Origin: Candidatus Thorarchaeota archaeon
GTDB lineage: Archaea > Asgardarchaeota > Thorarchaeia > Thorarchaeales > Thorarchaeaceae
Reading direction: 5' to 3'
Assembly (NCBI GenBank): GCA_016933575.1
Contig: JAFGAR010000081.1
Coordinates: 124,001 to 188,000 of the forward strand
DNA length: 64,000 nt
The position numbers were made by a program, and so were the translations under genes. Numbering within the stretch: the first letter of the stretch is position 1; each line of letters begins with the position of its first letter. Under the pieces are notes generated by a model. That model had not been told where the DNA came from. It worked only from the letters and a program-made list of their open reading frames with translations, and did not search any database. Of the stretch, positions 35,359 through 44,750 are shown in pieces.

Positions 35359-36162
35359 ATGCCCGAACTCCCTGAATTAGAAGTCATCAGTGCCCACCTA
35401 ACGAATTTGCTTGTTGGTGAAAGCATCACTAAGGTCTCTGTACACAATCCACTTGTCATTCATGGGCTCCCAATTGATGATTTCATTCAAGGGGCAATTA
35501 ACGAGAGGTTCGATAGTTTTCGGGCAGATGGCAAATTCCTGATAGCAAGTCTTGAGAACCATGATCTGGTAGTCAATCCTATGCTTACTGGTAGATTCAG
35601 AGTTATCCCTCGACACAAAAAGCCAACGAAGGTCGATATGTTCTCTATTCAAACCAGTGGTCACACTTTTTGGTATTCTGATACCAAAAAGATGGGGCGT
35701 GTCTACCTTGTTACTAGGGGCGACTATTCTAATGTGGCTGGTTTTGCTAATAGAGGTCCGTCACCTTTTGATACTATTTTGACCTCCAATTTTTTCCAAG
35801 AACGCCTCAAACACCATACTGGCCAAATCAAGAACGTACTACGGAATCAGCGTTTCGTGAAAGGCATCGGTAATGCCTATGCTGATGAAATCCTTCTCTA
35901 TGCAGGTATCTCACCTTTTAGAAAATGTTCATCACTAAGTCACGATGAAGTGGAACAACTCTATACAGCCATGAAGAAGGTTCTAATTAAAATCTATGAC
36001 ATTCTTCAGACTAGAACTCTGGATGATATAGCAGTTGAGAAACGCGACTTTCTAATGATCCATAATAGAGGTGGAGAAATCTGTCCTCTCTGTGGAGGAC
36101 GAGTATCTGAAGTGCGAGCGAACCGGTATAAGACGAATTATTGTCAGACTTGTCAGAAATAG
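35359..36162 (+). CDS. Formamidopyrimidine/endonuclease VIII-family DNA glycosylase
   Basis: A 267-residue base-excision repair glycosylase that removes oxidised bases and cuts abasic sites. It starts MPELPELE, giving the catalytic N-terminal Pro and Glu after Met removal. The H2TH region shows KNVLRNQRFVKGIGNAYADEILLYAGISPF, and the C-terminal zinc finger has CPLC...CQTC. The arrangement fits Fpg/Nei; Fpg (8-oxoG) versus Nei (oxidised pyrimidine) cannot be settled by eye. Length matches the family. Confidence 0.93.
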   Translation: MPELPELEVISAHLTNLLVGESITKVSVHNPLVIHGLPIDDFIQGAINERFDSFRADGKFLIASLENHDLVVNPMLTGRFRVIPRHKKPTKVDMFSIQTSGHTFWYSDTKKMGRVYLVTRGDYSNVAGFANRGPSPFDTILTSNFFQERLKHHTGQIKNVLRNQRFVKGIGNAYADEILLYAGISPFRKCSSLSHDEVEQLYTAMKKVLIKIYDILQTRTLDDIAVEKRDFLMIHNRGGEICPLCGGRVSEVRANRYKTNYCQTCQK

Positions 36163-36229
36163 CACGGTGTCATAATACTAATCAGTCAGATTGAGTGTAT
36201 ATTTCATCAATACTGGGAGCTGATTAGAG

Positions 36230-37411
36230 TTGGACAAATGGGAAGAGACCTTCCTTCGTGAGATTGTTGAACTGGACACGAATAGCGATGAGAAGAAAAA
36301 CTACCAAGCATGTGTTGATATCATCCAAAAATACTGCGAAGATGCTGGATTAAAGGTTGAGGTCTTCGACTCGAAGCATGATGGAATACCACAGCCCAAT
36401 ATCGTTGCAACAATGGATGCTAGTGCTAAGACCACGGTTCTTCTATGTACTCATTATGACGTTGTTCCTCCTGGAGATACTGCGGATTGGACCTATCCTC
36501 CCTTCAAATTAACAATGAAGGGTAGCAAAGCCTATGGCCGGGGTGTGACTGATGATAAAGGGAATATAGTTGCATCGGTGAGTGCGGCAAAAGAGCTCAT
36601 CAAGAGAGGTAGCTCGAAAGTAAATTGGAAGATTCTGATTAGTCCCAACGAAGAAATCGGTGGTGAGTGGGGCATAGACTACCTCATGAACGGACCTCCA
36701 AAGATTCGAGGTGATTTTGGTATAGTAGTGGACTCGGGACCTGAGTATGTCAGTATTGGTGCAAGTGGCGTGATTGCTGGAACAATAACAGTTCATGGAA
36801 CTCAAGGGCATGCCGGCTATCCATTCAAGTTTGCGAATGCTATCCATCTCTCAATTCCAGTTATGCAGTCAATGCTGGACTATGTAGATCTTCGTAGAAA
36901 GGTTGAGTCTGAATATCCTGCTCCTCCAGGAAGCCCTCATCGTACACTCTGGGGACGTTTCTCTATGACAGTCTATCAGGCTGGAAGCAAGACCAACACA
37001 ATTCCTGGCAAGGCTGAAATCTCCTTCGACTGTCGTACTATCCCAGAGGAGGATGTTGAGGAGGTCGCTAAAGATCTTGAGCAGTTCTTTAAGCGTGTGA
37101 AAGAAGAGACCTGTGTTGAGGCATCTCTTGCTTTTAAAACAAAACATGACGGATGGGGGTCGGACAAAGATCATCCAATGATACAAAAATTTCACTCCAC
37201 GGTGAAGGAATTAGTAGACCCTGCGATAGTGATATCCGCAGATCTTGGTGGAAATGACGGTCACTATTTCACATCACATAGGATTCCCACAGTCTGTTTT
37301 GGCACGCTGAGAGATGATAATAACTATCATGGACTCGATGAGTTTATGCACATCGATGATTTTGATACAGTGAAAAATGTTCTAATCCACTTTGCAGAGA
37401 CGTGTGAATGA
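36230..37411 (+). CDS. M20-family metallopeptidase (ArgE/DapE/ACY1 type)
   Basis: A 393-residue zinc amidohydrolase. Motifs in order: VLLCTHYDVVPPGD (first His and Asp), GRGVTDDKGNIVASV (bridging Asp), SPNEEIGGEWG (catalytic Glu-Glu) and a late GGNDGHYF (His ligand). Substrates of the family are N-acyl amino acids, succinyl-diaminopimelate or dipeptides; which applies is not readable. The start is TTG with GGGAG upstream. It ends one base before the oxidoreductase ATG, so the two are one operon. Confidence 0.9.
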   Translation: MDKWEETFLREIVELDTNSDEKKNYQACVDIIQKYCEDAGLKVEVFDSKHDGIPQPNIVATMDASAKTTVLLCTHYDVVPPGDTADWTYPPFKLTMKGSKAYGRGVTDDKGNIVASVSAAKELIKRGSSKVNWKILISPNEEIGGEWGIDYLMNGPPKIRGDFGIVVDSGPEYVSIGASGVIAGTITVHGTQGHAGYPFKFANAIHLSIPVMQSMLDYVDLRRKVESEYPAPPGSPHRTLWGRFSMTVYQAGSKTNTIPGKAEISFDCRTIPEEDVEEVAKDLEQFFKRVKEETCVEASLAFKTKHDGWGSDKDHPMIQKFHSTVKELVDPAIVISADLGGNDGHYFTSHRIPTVCFGTLRDDNNYHGLDEFMHIDDFDTVKNVLIHFAETCE

Positions 37412-38536
37412 ATGGTTAACATGCATGACTTGGAGATTGGAGCTCCTGGACCTTTTCTTCCGCCCTGGGAAAACGCCCTAAAGAATGCAAAGACTATCGA
37501 CTCTCTTGGATATGATAGTATGGCATTTCCTGACCATCTTGCAGGATTTATTCCTGAGAGTATCTGGACACCTGATATTACTCCCCTTGCTTTTCTTCAG
37601 CAATCACCACATACCTACTATGACATGGCAACGATTATGGGTGCATGTGCAGCAGTCACAGAAAACGTGAAACTGGTATCCGCAGTAACTGAACCGATAC
37701 GAAGACACCCCGCACTCATCGCACAGACATTTCTAACACTTGATCATATTAGTAATGGTCGAGTCGTTCTGGGTATAGGTGCAGGTGAGATAGAGAATGT
37801 AGAACCTTACGGATTATCTTATGCTGGTCAAGTTGGAAGACTTCGTGAATCTCTCAAAATTATCAAACTGATTTGGAGCACTCATGAACCATTTGATTTT
37901 GAGGGTAAGTTCTGGTCGATGAAAGATGCGGTGATGTCACTTCGTCCTGCAGTTGAAGGAAGTCCTCCTCCAATATGGATTGCTGCCCATGGTCCTAAGA
38001 TGCTTGAAATCACCGCAGAATTTGGTGATGGTTGGATCCCCACCTTGCTCCCGCCTAAGGACTATGGCGAAAAATTAAGGACCATCCAATCACTTCGAAA
38101 GAAGAATGACAGAGAGGGTCCGTTTACAGCAGCCCTTTGGAACTGGTGCGTTCTAGACAATGATGTTTCTGAATGCGAAAGAATGATGAATACCCCTCTG
38201 GCAAAGGCATTTGCCCTCTTATTGCCAGCAAGCGAGTGGAAACGTCTTGGTTTTAATCATCCCTTTGGAGATACTTTCCACTCACTCACTGATTACATCC
38301 CTATGCGATACGATAGGGAAGCTACTCTCAAAGCAATAGAAGCTGTTCCAATGGAGATACTTGACAATTTCTATATGTCTGGCGATGCTGAGTCTATGAT
38401 AAAGCAGCTCGAAAATTATGCTCACCAAGGACTCAATCACATTATTCTATGGAATGCAACAGGCATGTATGATCTATCAAAGACCAAGTCATCTTATAGC
38501 GTAATGAAGGAGGTTTTATCGTATGTCAAAGGATAG
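37412..38536 (+). CDS. LLM-class F420/flavin-dependent oxidoreductase
   Basis: A 374-residue TIM-barrel enzyme of the luciferase-like monooxygenase family, F420-dependent group. Features are IDSLGYDSMAFPDHL near the start, LDHISNGRVVLGIGAGE (cofactor loop), RLRESLKIIKLIW, FWSMKDAVMSLRP and PPIWIAAHGPKMLEITAEFGDGW. These are typical of F420-linked members such as Mer and F420-dependent dehydrogenases. The substrate is unknown. The ATG follows the peptidase stop directly, and the RdgB gene starts 14 bases inside its end. Confidence 0.88.
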   Translation: MVNMHDLEIGAPGPFLPPWENALKNAKTIDSLGYDSMAFPDHLAGFIPESIWTPDITPLAFLQQSPHTYYDMATIMGACAAVTENVKLVSAVTEPIRRHPALIAQTFLTLDHISNGRVVLGIGAGEIENVEPYGLSYAGQVGRLRESLKIIKLIWSTHEPFDFEGKFWSMKDAVMSLRPAVEGSPPPIWIAAHGPKMLEITAEFGDGWIPTLLPPKDYGEKLRTIQSLRKKNDREGPFTAALWNWCVLDNDVSECERMMNTPLAKAFALLLPASEWKRLGFNHPFGDTFHSLTDYIPMRYDREATLKAIEAVPMEILDNFYMSGDAESMIKQLENYAHQGLNHIILWNATGMYDLSKTKSSYSVMKEVLSYVKG

Positions 38537-39095
38537 GATCGTTCTTGTTACACAGAACAAGCACAAGCTTGCAGAGATCACCTCTCTCTTTAACGAATAC
38601 AAAATCTCTTTTGACACTACTGACTTGGAAAAATTGGAAATACGTTCTCAGAACGTTAAGTCGATAGCAATAGCCGCGGCGAAACATGCATATGAAACCC
38701 TCCAACGCCCTGTTGTGGTCGATGATACAGGATTCTTCGTGGAAGCTTTGAACAATTTTCCAGGTTCCTATGCCGCATATGTCTTACAGACAATAGATTG
38801 TGCTGGAATACTCAGACTTCTCGAAGGTGAAAAAAATCGTAATGCAAAGTTTGTTACAGCTGTAGCATTTTGTGACCACAATCATCTCGAAGTATTTCTT
38901 GGCGAGATGACTGGTACTGTAAGTCAGAAACCATCTGGGAAGGGAGGCTTTGGATACGATCCTATCTTCATTCCAGAGGGCTACTCCCAAACTTATGCCG
39001 AATTATCCTTCTCTGAAAAAGTTAGAATCTCTCATCGAACACGTGCATTTCGAGCATTTCTTGAATGGAAAACCCACATACCTGACAATCCTTAA
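38523..39095 (+). CDS. Non-canonical purine NTP pyrophosphatase (RdgB/HAM1)
   Basis: A 190-residue house-cleaning enzyme that hydrolyses ITP, XTP and dITP to monophosphates. Family motifs are VTQNKHKLAEI near the start (phosphate binding), VVDDTGFFVEALN with the catalytic Asp region, FPGSYAAYV, GKGGFGYDPIFIPEG and the late ISHRTRAF. It overlaps the oxidoreductase end by 14 bases, which indicates cotranscription and translational coupling. Confidence 0.95.
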   Translation: MSKDRIVLVTQNKHKLAEITSLFNEYKISFDTTDLEKLEIRSQNVKSIAIAAAKHAYETLQRPVVVDDTGFFVEALNNFPGSYAAYVLQTIDCAGILRLLEGEKNRNAKFVTAVAFCDHNHLEVFLGEMTGTVSQKPSGKGGFGYDPIFIPEGYSQTYAELSFSEKVRISHRTRAFRAFLEWKTHIPDNP

Positions 39096-39129
39096 GTCAG
39101 AATATTGTGCCCATAAAATAGGTGTTTAG

Positions 39130-39882
39130 ATGTCCGTCAGTGAGGCAACCATCAAAGCCTTGAAACAACTTGGCCTTACGGAATATGAAACTCAGGCATA
39201 TCTTGCCCTGATTGGAGGTGGTCAGATGGGCGCCTCAGATGTTTCTACGAAGTCAAAGGTTCCATTCTCTAGGATTTATGATGTACTTGGACGCCTCGAG
39301 GAAAAGCAGTTCATCCAAGTACGGAAAGGGCGTCCTACAACCTACGTGGCTAAGGCACCTACTGAGGTTATGCGGCTCATCCGGCTTGACTGGGAGGAGC
39401 GGCTCAAAGAATCAAGTTCTCTTGTTATCTCCGAGTTGCAACCATTATATGAGCGAGAAGAACATGCTACAACAAGAGATGTGTGGGTTGTTCATGGTCG
39501 GGCATCTATCCTGGCGAAGGCCATGGAGATGCTTGACTCCGCAAAGGAAGAGGTTCTTCTCTCATTGCCTTCTTTTGATTTCTCTGCTGAAGATGTAGAT
39601 GCTATAGTCGAACGTGTTTTGGGTGTGAAGGCTAAGGTTCGTATTCTGACATCTTCTATTGCAGATACACTCAAAGAACTCATACCTCGCCAGTTCGAAG
39701 TCAGAACTCGAGACAGAGTCTTTGGCGCAGGCTTGGTCGTAGATCAGAGAGATACTCTAATCATGTTGGCTGGGGGTGAACAGAGTGACGAGTTCTTGGG
39801 CATCTATAGCAGTCATGCTATCTTCGCGGCAATGAGTTCATCATACTTTGAATCATTATGGAAGGACTCAACTCCACTTTAG
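39130..39882 (+). CDS. TrmB-family transcriptional regulator
   Basis: A 250-residue TrmB-type regulator. The N-terminal winged helix is textbook: LGLTEYETQAYLALIGGG, SDVSTKSKVPFSRIYDVLGRLEEKQFI and VRKGRPTTYVAKAP (about residues 12-75). The C-terminal part keeps the phospholipase-D-like effector domain (VLLSLPSFDFSAEDVD, VRILTSS). TrmB proteins sense sugars or other small molecules in archaea. The start is ATG 35 bases after rdgB, possibly in the same transcript. The regulated genes are not apparent. Confidence 0.9.
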   Translation: MSVSEATIKALKQLGLTEYETQAYLALIGGGQMGASDVSTKSKVPFSRIYDVLGRLEEKQFIQVRKGRPTTYVAKAPTEVMRLIRLDWEERLKESSSLVISELQPLYEREEHATTRDVWVVHGRASILAKAMEMLDSAKEEVLLSLPSFDFSAEDVDAIVERVLGVKAKVRILTSSIADTLKELIPRQFEVRTRDRVFGAGLVVDQRDTLIMLAGGEQSDEFLGIYSSHAIFAAMSSSYFESLWKDSTPL

Positions 39883-39953
39883 GACCTTATATCCCTCGCA
39901 TGAGAAAATAATGATTGGTAACACACGATTTGAATTATTGCGGTGGGGTAGTG

Positions 39954-41366
39954 ATGACACAATCCGATACTGGTGGTACAGCTCAGGAAGATACTTCGAT
40001 GCCAGCTGAAGACAAAGTAAAACTCCAGAAGAAACTCTCTCCAAGTGCTCAAGCAATTCTTCGATTTGTGCAACTATTTGAAGAAAAGGGTGAGATAGAT
40101 GTATTCCAAGAAGATGCTGAATTCAAGCGGCTTCGTCAAATCGTCCTGTCCTATCGAGGAAGCCTCTACTCTCTGTTAGAAAGAAGATTACAAGAAGTGA
40201 TTGACCTTGGTGGGGTTGAGATAATTACCCAGAGAGATATTATGAGTCTCATAGTCCAGCTATGGGAAGATAATATCTCCAAATTAACGAAGACAGAAGT
40301 ACCATATCTTGAAGCCACTCTAAAATACCCTGGCGACTCCCTGAACCCCCTCTCCAAATGGGCTGGAATGAGTTATGCCCAAGCCCGACGTGCTCAGAAA
40401 AGGCTCAGTGATAGTGAAGTTCTTAAAATCGGTGGTATGTTAAATTTAGAACAACTTGGTCTTGAACGTGTTTTAATCATCTTGGAATCGCCTTCCCTTG
40501 TCCTTTCTGGCCCTTACTGTCAGACAATGCTGTTTATCGATGGTCATTCTCCACGTGTTCTGATTGTTGCTATAGTTCCTAGCAATAAACGAGAAGATCT
40601 TCTTGATACTGTAAGAAGTTTCAGGAATACTACCACAAATGCATCTGTCTACAATCTATCCCCAGGTAAACCGAGTTTCAGCGGACTTTATTCGGATCCA
40701 AAGAAGGGATGGAATCTTGACCTCCTCCATTTTCGTCTCATGCTCAGGAAAGGTGGTGATCCTATCACCCTCTCAGATGTCCCTCCCCCTTCACTCTCAG
40801 AACCTACCAAGTTCACATATTCCGAAACAAGAGTGATGGATGCGATGACTGAGAGTCTGGACCGAACAGCCCAAGAAATCGTAGCAGCAACAAAACTCTC
40901 ACCCTCAACAGTCTTTAGAAAACGCGCTCAGTTCCTTAGCAATGGCACTATTCTCCCCAGAGCCAGAGTCAACATACCTGCGCTCAATGATAGGCTTCTT
41001 CTTCTCCTCAGTCCAGAAGTTGGTGGCAATATCAGTCCAGCTTGGCAAAATCTACCATTGACCTATTCTAGTCATATTACTAATCTCGAGGATAAATCCG
41101 AAAGAAAAGTTCTACTCCTATCTGCACTCCCAACTGGCTCTGGATCCTCTGTACTCGATATTTTAAATGACGAGACCTCAAAGATCGATGATTATTCTGC
41201 TTGGAGTGTTGCTGCAGGGATTGGTGGATTGACTAAAGTATCAAATCTCTATGACCGTAGAAAGAATAGTTGGGCTTGGGATGTTTCTAGACATTTCGAT
41301 GCAATAGGCTATAGTGCAGCTCGACACGAGGCCAGTTCATCAAACACACCTCTTGATCTAGCCTAA
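39954..41366 (+). CDS. Large Lrp/AsnC-like protein with two HTH units
   Basis: A 470-residue protein. A helical N-terminal part is followed by one winged helix near residue 130 (NPLSKWAGMSYAQARRAQKRLSDSEVL), a beta-rich ligand domain, and a second HTH near residue 300 (DRTAQEIVAATKLSPSTVFRKRAQFLSNGTI). The tandem HTH plus strand-rich modules resembles duplicated Lrp/AsnC units, but I see no exact family match. ATG 39954 has a GGTGGGG site. It follows the TrmB gene and precedes RNase Z on the same strand. Confidence 0.55.
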   Translation: MTQSDTGGTAQEDTSMPAEDKVKLQKKLSPSAQAILRFVQLFEEKGEIDVFQEDAEFKRLRQIVLSYRGSLYSLLERRLQEVIDLGGVEIITQRDIMSLIVQLWEDNISKLTKTEVPYLEATLKYPGDSLNPLSKWAGMSYAQARRAQKRLSDSEVLKIGGMLNLEQLGLERVLIILESPSLVLSGPYCQTMLFIDGHSPRVLIVAIVPSNKREDLLDTVRSFRNTTTNASVYNLSPGKPSFSGLYSDPKKGWNLDLLHFRLMLRKGGDPITLSDVPPPSLSEPTKFTYSETRVMDAMTESLDRTAQEIVAATKLSPSTVFRKRAQFLSNGTILPRARVNIPALNDRLLLLLSPEVGGNISPAWQNLPLTYSSHITNLEDKSERKVLLLSALPTGSGSSVLDILNDETSKIDDYSAWSVAAGIGGLTKVSNLYDRRKNSWAWDVSRHFDAIGYSAARHEASSSNTPLDLA

Positions 41367-41424
41367 GGTGTCATATGGCGCAATTCATATCTTGTGTTAT
41401 GTATCAGTCGTAAGTGAGTCACAA

Positions 41425-42390
41425 ATGTTAGATCTGGTATTCCTCGGAACTGGAGGAAGCATGCCGACTGAGAATCGGAATCTTCCAGCGATAGCAATTC
41501 GATTTGAGGGGTGGATCTTTCTTTTTGATGCTGGAGAAGATGTTCAGAGACAATTCGAGACCGCTCAACTCGGACTGAACAAGAACATGGCAATCTTCAT
41601 TTCCCATATGCATGCAGACCATGTGCTTGGTCTGGCTGGACTCCTATTGAGATTCTCACTCCTTGGGCGTCAAAAGCCCTTGAAGATCTATGGTCCTAAG
41701 GAGCTAATTGAATTTGTAAAGGTGAATCAATCCACTATCAATCTTGGTACGACCTTTGAAACCACTGTTCACGCCATCGAGCCGGGACTGGTATTTCAAG
41801 AAGGTCCTGTCAATATTCGAGCCTTTCCTGTGGACCACCGTGGGTATGCATTAGGGTACGAATTCACTATTCAAAAACCCACTGGCGAATTCTTACCGGA
41901 GAAGGCCGAAGATCTTGGTGTTCCAAAGGGTCCCTTGTGGGGAAAGCTCGCAGATGGTGAGTCCGTTGCTCTTCAGAATGGTTCGACGGTCTCTCCTGAT
42001 GATGTAACAGGACCAGCTCCCAAGCCTTTGAGAGTTGTCTACTCTGGTGATACGCGACCATGCCGCTCTCTGAGAGATGCCATGATAAGCGCAGACATAG
42101 CAATCTCTGAAGCTATGTATACTGTAGAACATGCAGATCTTGCAGAAGAACGGGGTCATTCAACTGCAAAAGATATTGCTGAGATGGCGTTAGAATCAGG
42201 AGTGAAACTTCTCATTTTAACACATTATAGTCCGCGATATTTTGACGGAACGGCAATCTTGGAGGAGGGACAGAGCATCTTTCCAAATACAATTCTCGCT
42301 CGTGATTTGCTTCATCTTCAGATGGACAAGTATGGGAATAGTATAGTCATCAAGTCCGGTCTCATGCCTCCAACTAAAGATCAAACTTGA
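41425..42390 (+). CDS. rnz: Ribonuclease Z (tRNA 3' endonuclease)
   Basis: A 321-residue metallo-beta-lactamase-fold enzyme that removes the 3' trailer of pre-tRNAs. It starts with LDLVFLGTGGSMPTENRN, and ISHMHADHVLGLAGLL is the HxHxDH zinc motif. GLGYEF-like strands, YSGDTRPC, the GHSTAKDIAEMA helix and LTHYSPRY (the HxS/R motif) complete the RNase Z signature. The ATG at 41425 gives the normal N-terminus. It overlaps the convergent geranylgeranyl reductase by 17 bases. Confidence 0.95.
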   Translation: MLDLVFLGTGGSMPTENRNLPAIAIRFEGWIFLFDAGEDVQRQFETAQLGLNKNMAIFISHMHADHVLGLAGLLLRFSLLGRQKPLKIYGPKELIEFVKVNQSTINLGTTFETTVHAIEPGLVFQEGPVNIRAFPVDHRGYALGYEFTIQKPTGEFLPEKAEDLGVPKGPLWGKLADGESVALQNGSTVSPDDVTGPAPKPLRVVYSGDTRPCRSLRDAMISADIAISEAMYTVEHADLAEERGHSTAKDIAEMALESGVKLLILTHYSPRYFDGTAILEEGQSIFPNTILARDLLHLQMDKYGNSIVIKSGLMPPTKDQT

Positions 42391-43576
42391 TGGTCTTTAA
42401 TGGATGCCTCGTTAGCATTCTTCTGTAAATACGTCTCTTGAGGTTTGAGAACGGACTCACTCTTGCAAGAACATCTATCAGATACTCCCCTATAACAGGG
42501 TCTTCTGATGCGATTTTCGAAATGAGTTCAATGTTCTTACTCGACCTGTAAAGAATATTGGCGAGTTGCCGTAGATTGTCTAGTTCCTTATTCAGTCCCT
42601 GTTTCAGTCTCCTATCATATTCCGCAATATGAACCGGTGACTTATCTCTCACCGCCTCATATGCAACATCGGCTGCCAATATCCCTGATTCTATTGCATA
42701 CGAAATACCCTCACCCGATATTGGTGACACAAGACCCGCGGCATCTCCGATGAGCATAGATCGTCTGGCAATGACTCTCCCAGTTATTCCTCCAATTGGC
42801 ACTCTTGCTGATGTTCTCTGTGATACATCAAGACTGATACCTTTTGTCCTTTCAATATGAGATATAATGCTCTCCCATGCGTTCCGAAGATTTCTTGCAT
42901 ATTCTACACGGCATCCAATACCAACATTCAGAGTATTCGTTTTTGGGAAGCACCAACCATATCCCCAATCAATGAGACCAAAGTATAGGTCCAAGGCTAT
43001 TTGCGCTGGATTATCATCAACTCGTGCTATTCGTGCAATCTCTGACTCTTTCATTGGGACCTCAGCATTGATGCAGACAGCTATATTATCAGCCTGCCAT
43101 CGTTTTCTAATCCCAAGAATTCGCGCAGATAATCCGTTGACTCCATCAGCTCCCACAAGAAGATGTGCCTTATACGAGTCTCCAACTCCTAAAGCCCTAA
43201 CACCTTTACGAAGTTGTTCTATTCCCACAATTTTTGTATCTTGTCTTACCTCTACACCTGCTTCAATTGCTTTTTTGAGAAGAAACTCATCAAATGTTGG
43301 TCGATCTATCATTAGTCCTGTGAGTCCTTCTCGTGTTAGCACCGTTGTCCTACCAGATGGGGTATGAACTCTTGCTGCATGAAACTCTCCTCTAGCAATT
43401 TGTGAAAGGTCATACCTCAGTAGTTCTATTGCTCGCGGACTTATTGCACCACCACATGGTTTCTTTCTTGGATGGATACATCTTTCAATAAGAGCAACAT
43501 CGAGCCCTCTCTCAGCAGCCCTTCTAGCGCATGTTGACCCTGCAGGGCCTCCACCTATGACTAGAAGGTCGTACAT
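42374..43576 (-). CDS. Geranylgeranyl reductase (archaeal membrane lipid saturation)
   Basis: A 400-residue flavoprotein that saturates the isoprenoid chains of archaeal membrane lipids. It begins YDLLVIGGGPAGSTCARRAAERG (Rossmann FAD loop), then ERCIHPRKKPCGGAISPRAIEL, which carries the family's PCGG motif, and GVRALGVG, LLVGADGVNG and MLIGDAAGLVSPISGEGISYAIESG (second FAD motif). ATG 43576 with AGAGAGG upstream gives the standard start; a start at 43642 would add 22 residues. It is convergent with RNase Z and divergent from asparaginase. Confidence 0.92.
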   Translation of the reverse strand: MYDLLVIGGGPAGSTCARRAAERGLDVALIERCIHPRKKPCGGAISPRAIELLRYDLSQIARGEFHAARVHTPSGRTTVLTREGLTGLMIDRPTFDEFLLKKAIEAGVEVRQDTKIVGIEQLRKGVRALGVGDSYKAHLLVGADGVNGLSARILGIRKRWQADNIAVCINAEVPMKESEIARIARVDDNPAQIALDLYFGLIDWGYGWCFPKTNTLNVGIGCRVEYARNLRNAWESIISHIERTKGISLDVSQRTSARVPIGGITGRVIARRSMLIGDAAGLVSPISGEGISYAIESGILAADVAYEAVRDKSPVHIAEYDRRLKQGLNKELDNLRQLANILYRSSKNIELISKIASEDPVIGEYLIDVLARVSPFSNLKRRIYRRMLTRHPLKTIKFDL

Positions 43577-43654
43577 TGTCAAATACCTCTCTTTAATAGT
43601 ATAGCAAAACATGGATAAATCTACTAGTGTCACAATTTGCATAGGGGATATGCG

Positions 43655-44698
43655 TTGACCAATACGACTGCCAAAATATGCCTGATTGCAACAGGAGGAA
43701 CTATCTCAAGTATCTATGATGAGCAGACAGAGGCTCTGCGCCCAGGACTCTCAGTAGATGCGCTTCTTGATAGACTTCCTAAAGGTATGGGTGATATTGA
43801 GGTCATTAAACGAGAACTGTTTCAACTTGACTCTGCTAATGCTCAACCTCATCATTGGCAGACAATTGCTGGAGCCATCAAAAAGGTCAGTGAAGAGATC
43901 TCAGACCTCGATGGAATAGTCATCACTCACGGCACTGATACTATGGTCTACTCTGCGTCTGCGGTCAGTTTCATGGTTCAAGACTTTGGTAAGCCTATCG
44001 TCTTTACAGGCGCCCAGATTCCAGCAAGTGTTCCTTGGAGTGATGGACCACGGAACATCTTGGATGCGATGCGTGTTGCAGCATTTGGAGACCTCGGTGA
44101 AGTCTGCATTGTCTTCAATGGTGAGATACATCGAGCCACAAGAACAAAGAAAGTTCGTGTCAATTCCTACGATGCATTCGATTCTATGGATCCATCACCT
44201 ATTGGAATCCTCGCACGAGATATTGTTCTTTATGAGGGTAGAAAGAAACGTGACCATTCCTTGATTCCCCGTTTTGACACAAGATTGGATGACAGGGTCT
44301 TTCTTCTGAAAATCTTCCCGGGACTTCCCCCTCAGACTCTGGCGCGTATCGTTGACCTGGGATATCATGGCATCATTCTCGAAGGTTTTGGTTCTGGTAA
44401 TATTCCTACTGATGAAAATGCTCTAACAGGAGGTATTCTTCAAGCCATCGACCAAGGTTGTTTTGTAATAGTGAGTTCACAATGTGCCTTTGGTCAAGCG
44501 GACCTCTCAGTCTATGAGGTCGGTCGAGCCGCAATGGATGTCGGAGCCCTGAGTGCATATGATATGACCTCTGAGGCTGCTCTTGTGAAGCTAGCCTGGG
44601 TGCTTGGGCATACACATGAACCAGACCGAGTGAAAGAGATGATGTCAATTAGCTATGTTGGTGAGATATCATTTCATCCTGAAGTAGTACATCGATAA
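43655..44698 (+). CDS. Type I L-asparaginase
   Basis: An enzyme that hydrolyses L-asparagine to aspartate and ammonia. The 347-residue protein shows IATGGTISS (first catalytic Thr), VITHGTDTMVYSASAVSFM (second Thr and Asp), FTGAQIPASVPWSDGPRN and GFGSGNIP. The length and lack of an N-terminal extension fit type I asparaginase; GatD (the tRNA amidotransferase subunit) has a longer N-terminal domain and is less likely. The start is TTG at 43655 with AGGGGA upstream; another TTG lies at 43637. Confidence 0.9.
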   Translation: MTNTTAKICLIATGGTISSIYDEQTEALRPGLSVDALLDRLPKGMGDIEVIKRELFQLDSANAQPHHWQTIAGAIKKVSEEISDLDGIVITHGTDTMVYSASAVSFMVQDFGKPIVFTGAQIPASVPWSDGPRNILDAMRVAAFGDLGEVCIVFNGEIHRATRTKKVRVNSYDAFDSMDPSPIGILARDIVLYEGRKKRDHSLIPRFDTRLDDRVFLLKIFPGLPPQTLARIVDLGYHGIILEGFGSGNIPTDENALTGGILQAIDQGCFVIVSSQCAFGQADLSVYEVGRAAMDVGALSAYDMTSEAALVKLAWVLGHTHEPDRVKEMMSISYVGEISFHPEVVHR

Positions 44699-44750
44699 AA
44701 TCACAAAATATCAACAGATTATGATCTGAAACCCATAACCTACAGAAAAA

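Noticed and set aside
42867-43367. 166-codon frame antisense to geranylgeranyl reductase
   Set aside because: No family features, and the reductase motifs on the other strand are unambiguous.
43655-44698. GatD (Glu-tRNA amidotransferase subunit) as the identity of the asparaginase
   Set aside because: The N-terminal extension of GatD is missing and no gatE is nearby, so type I asparaginase is preferred.
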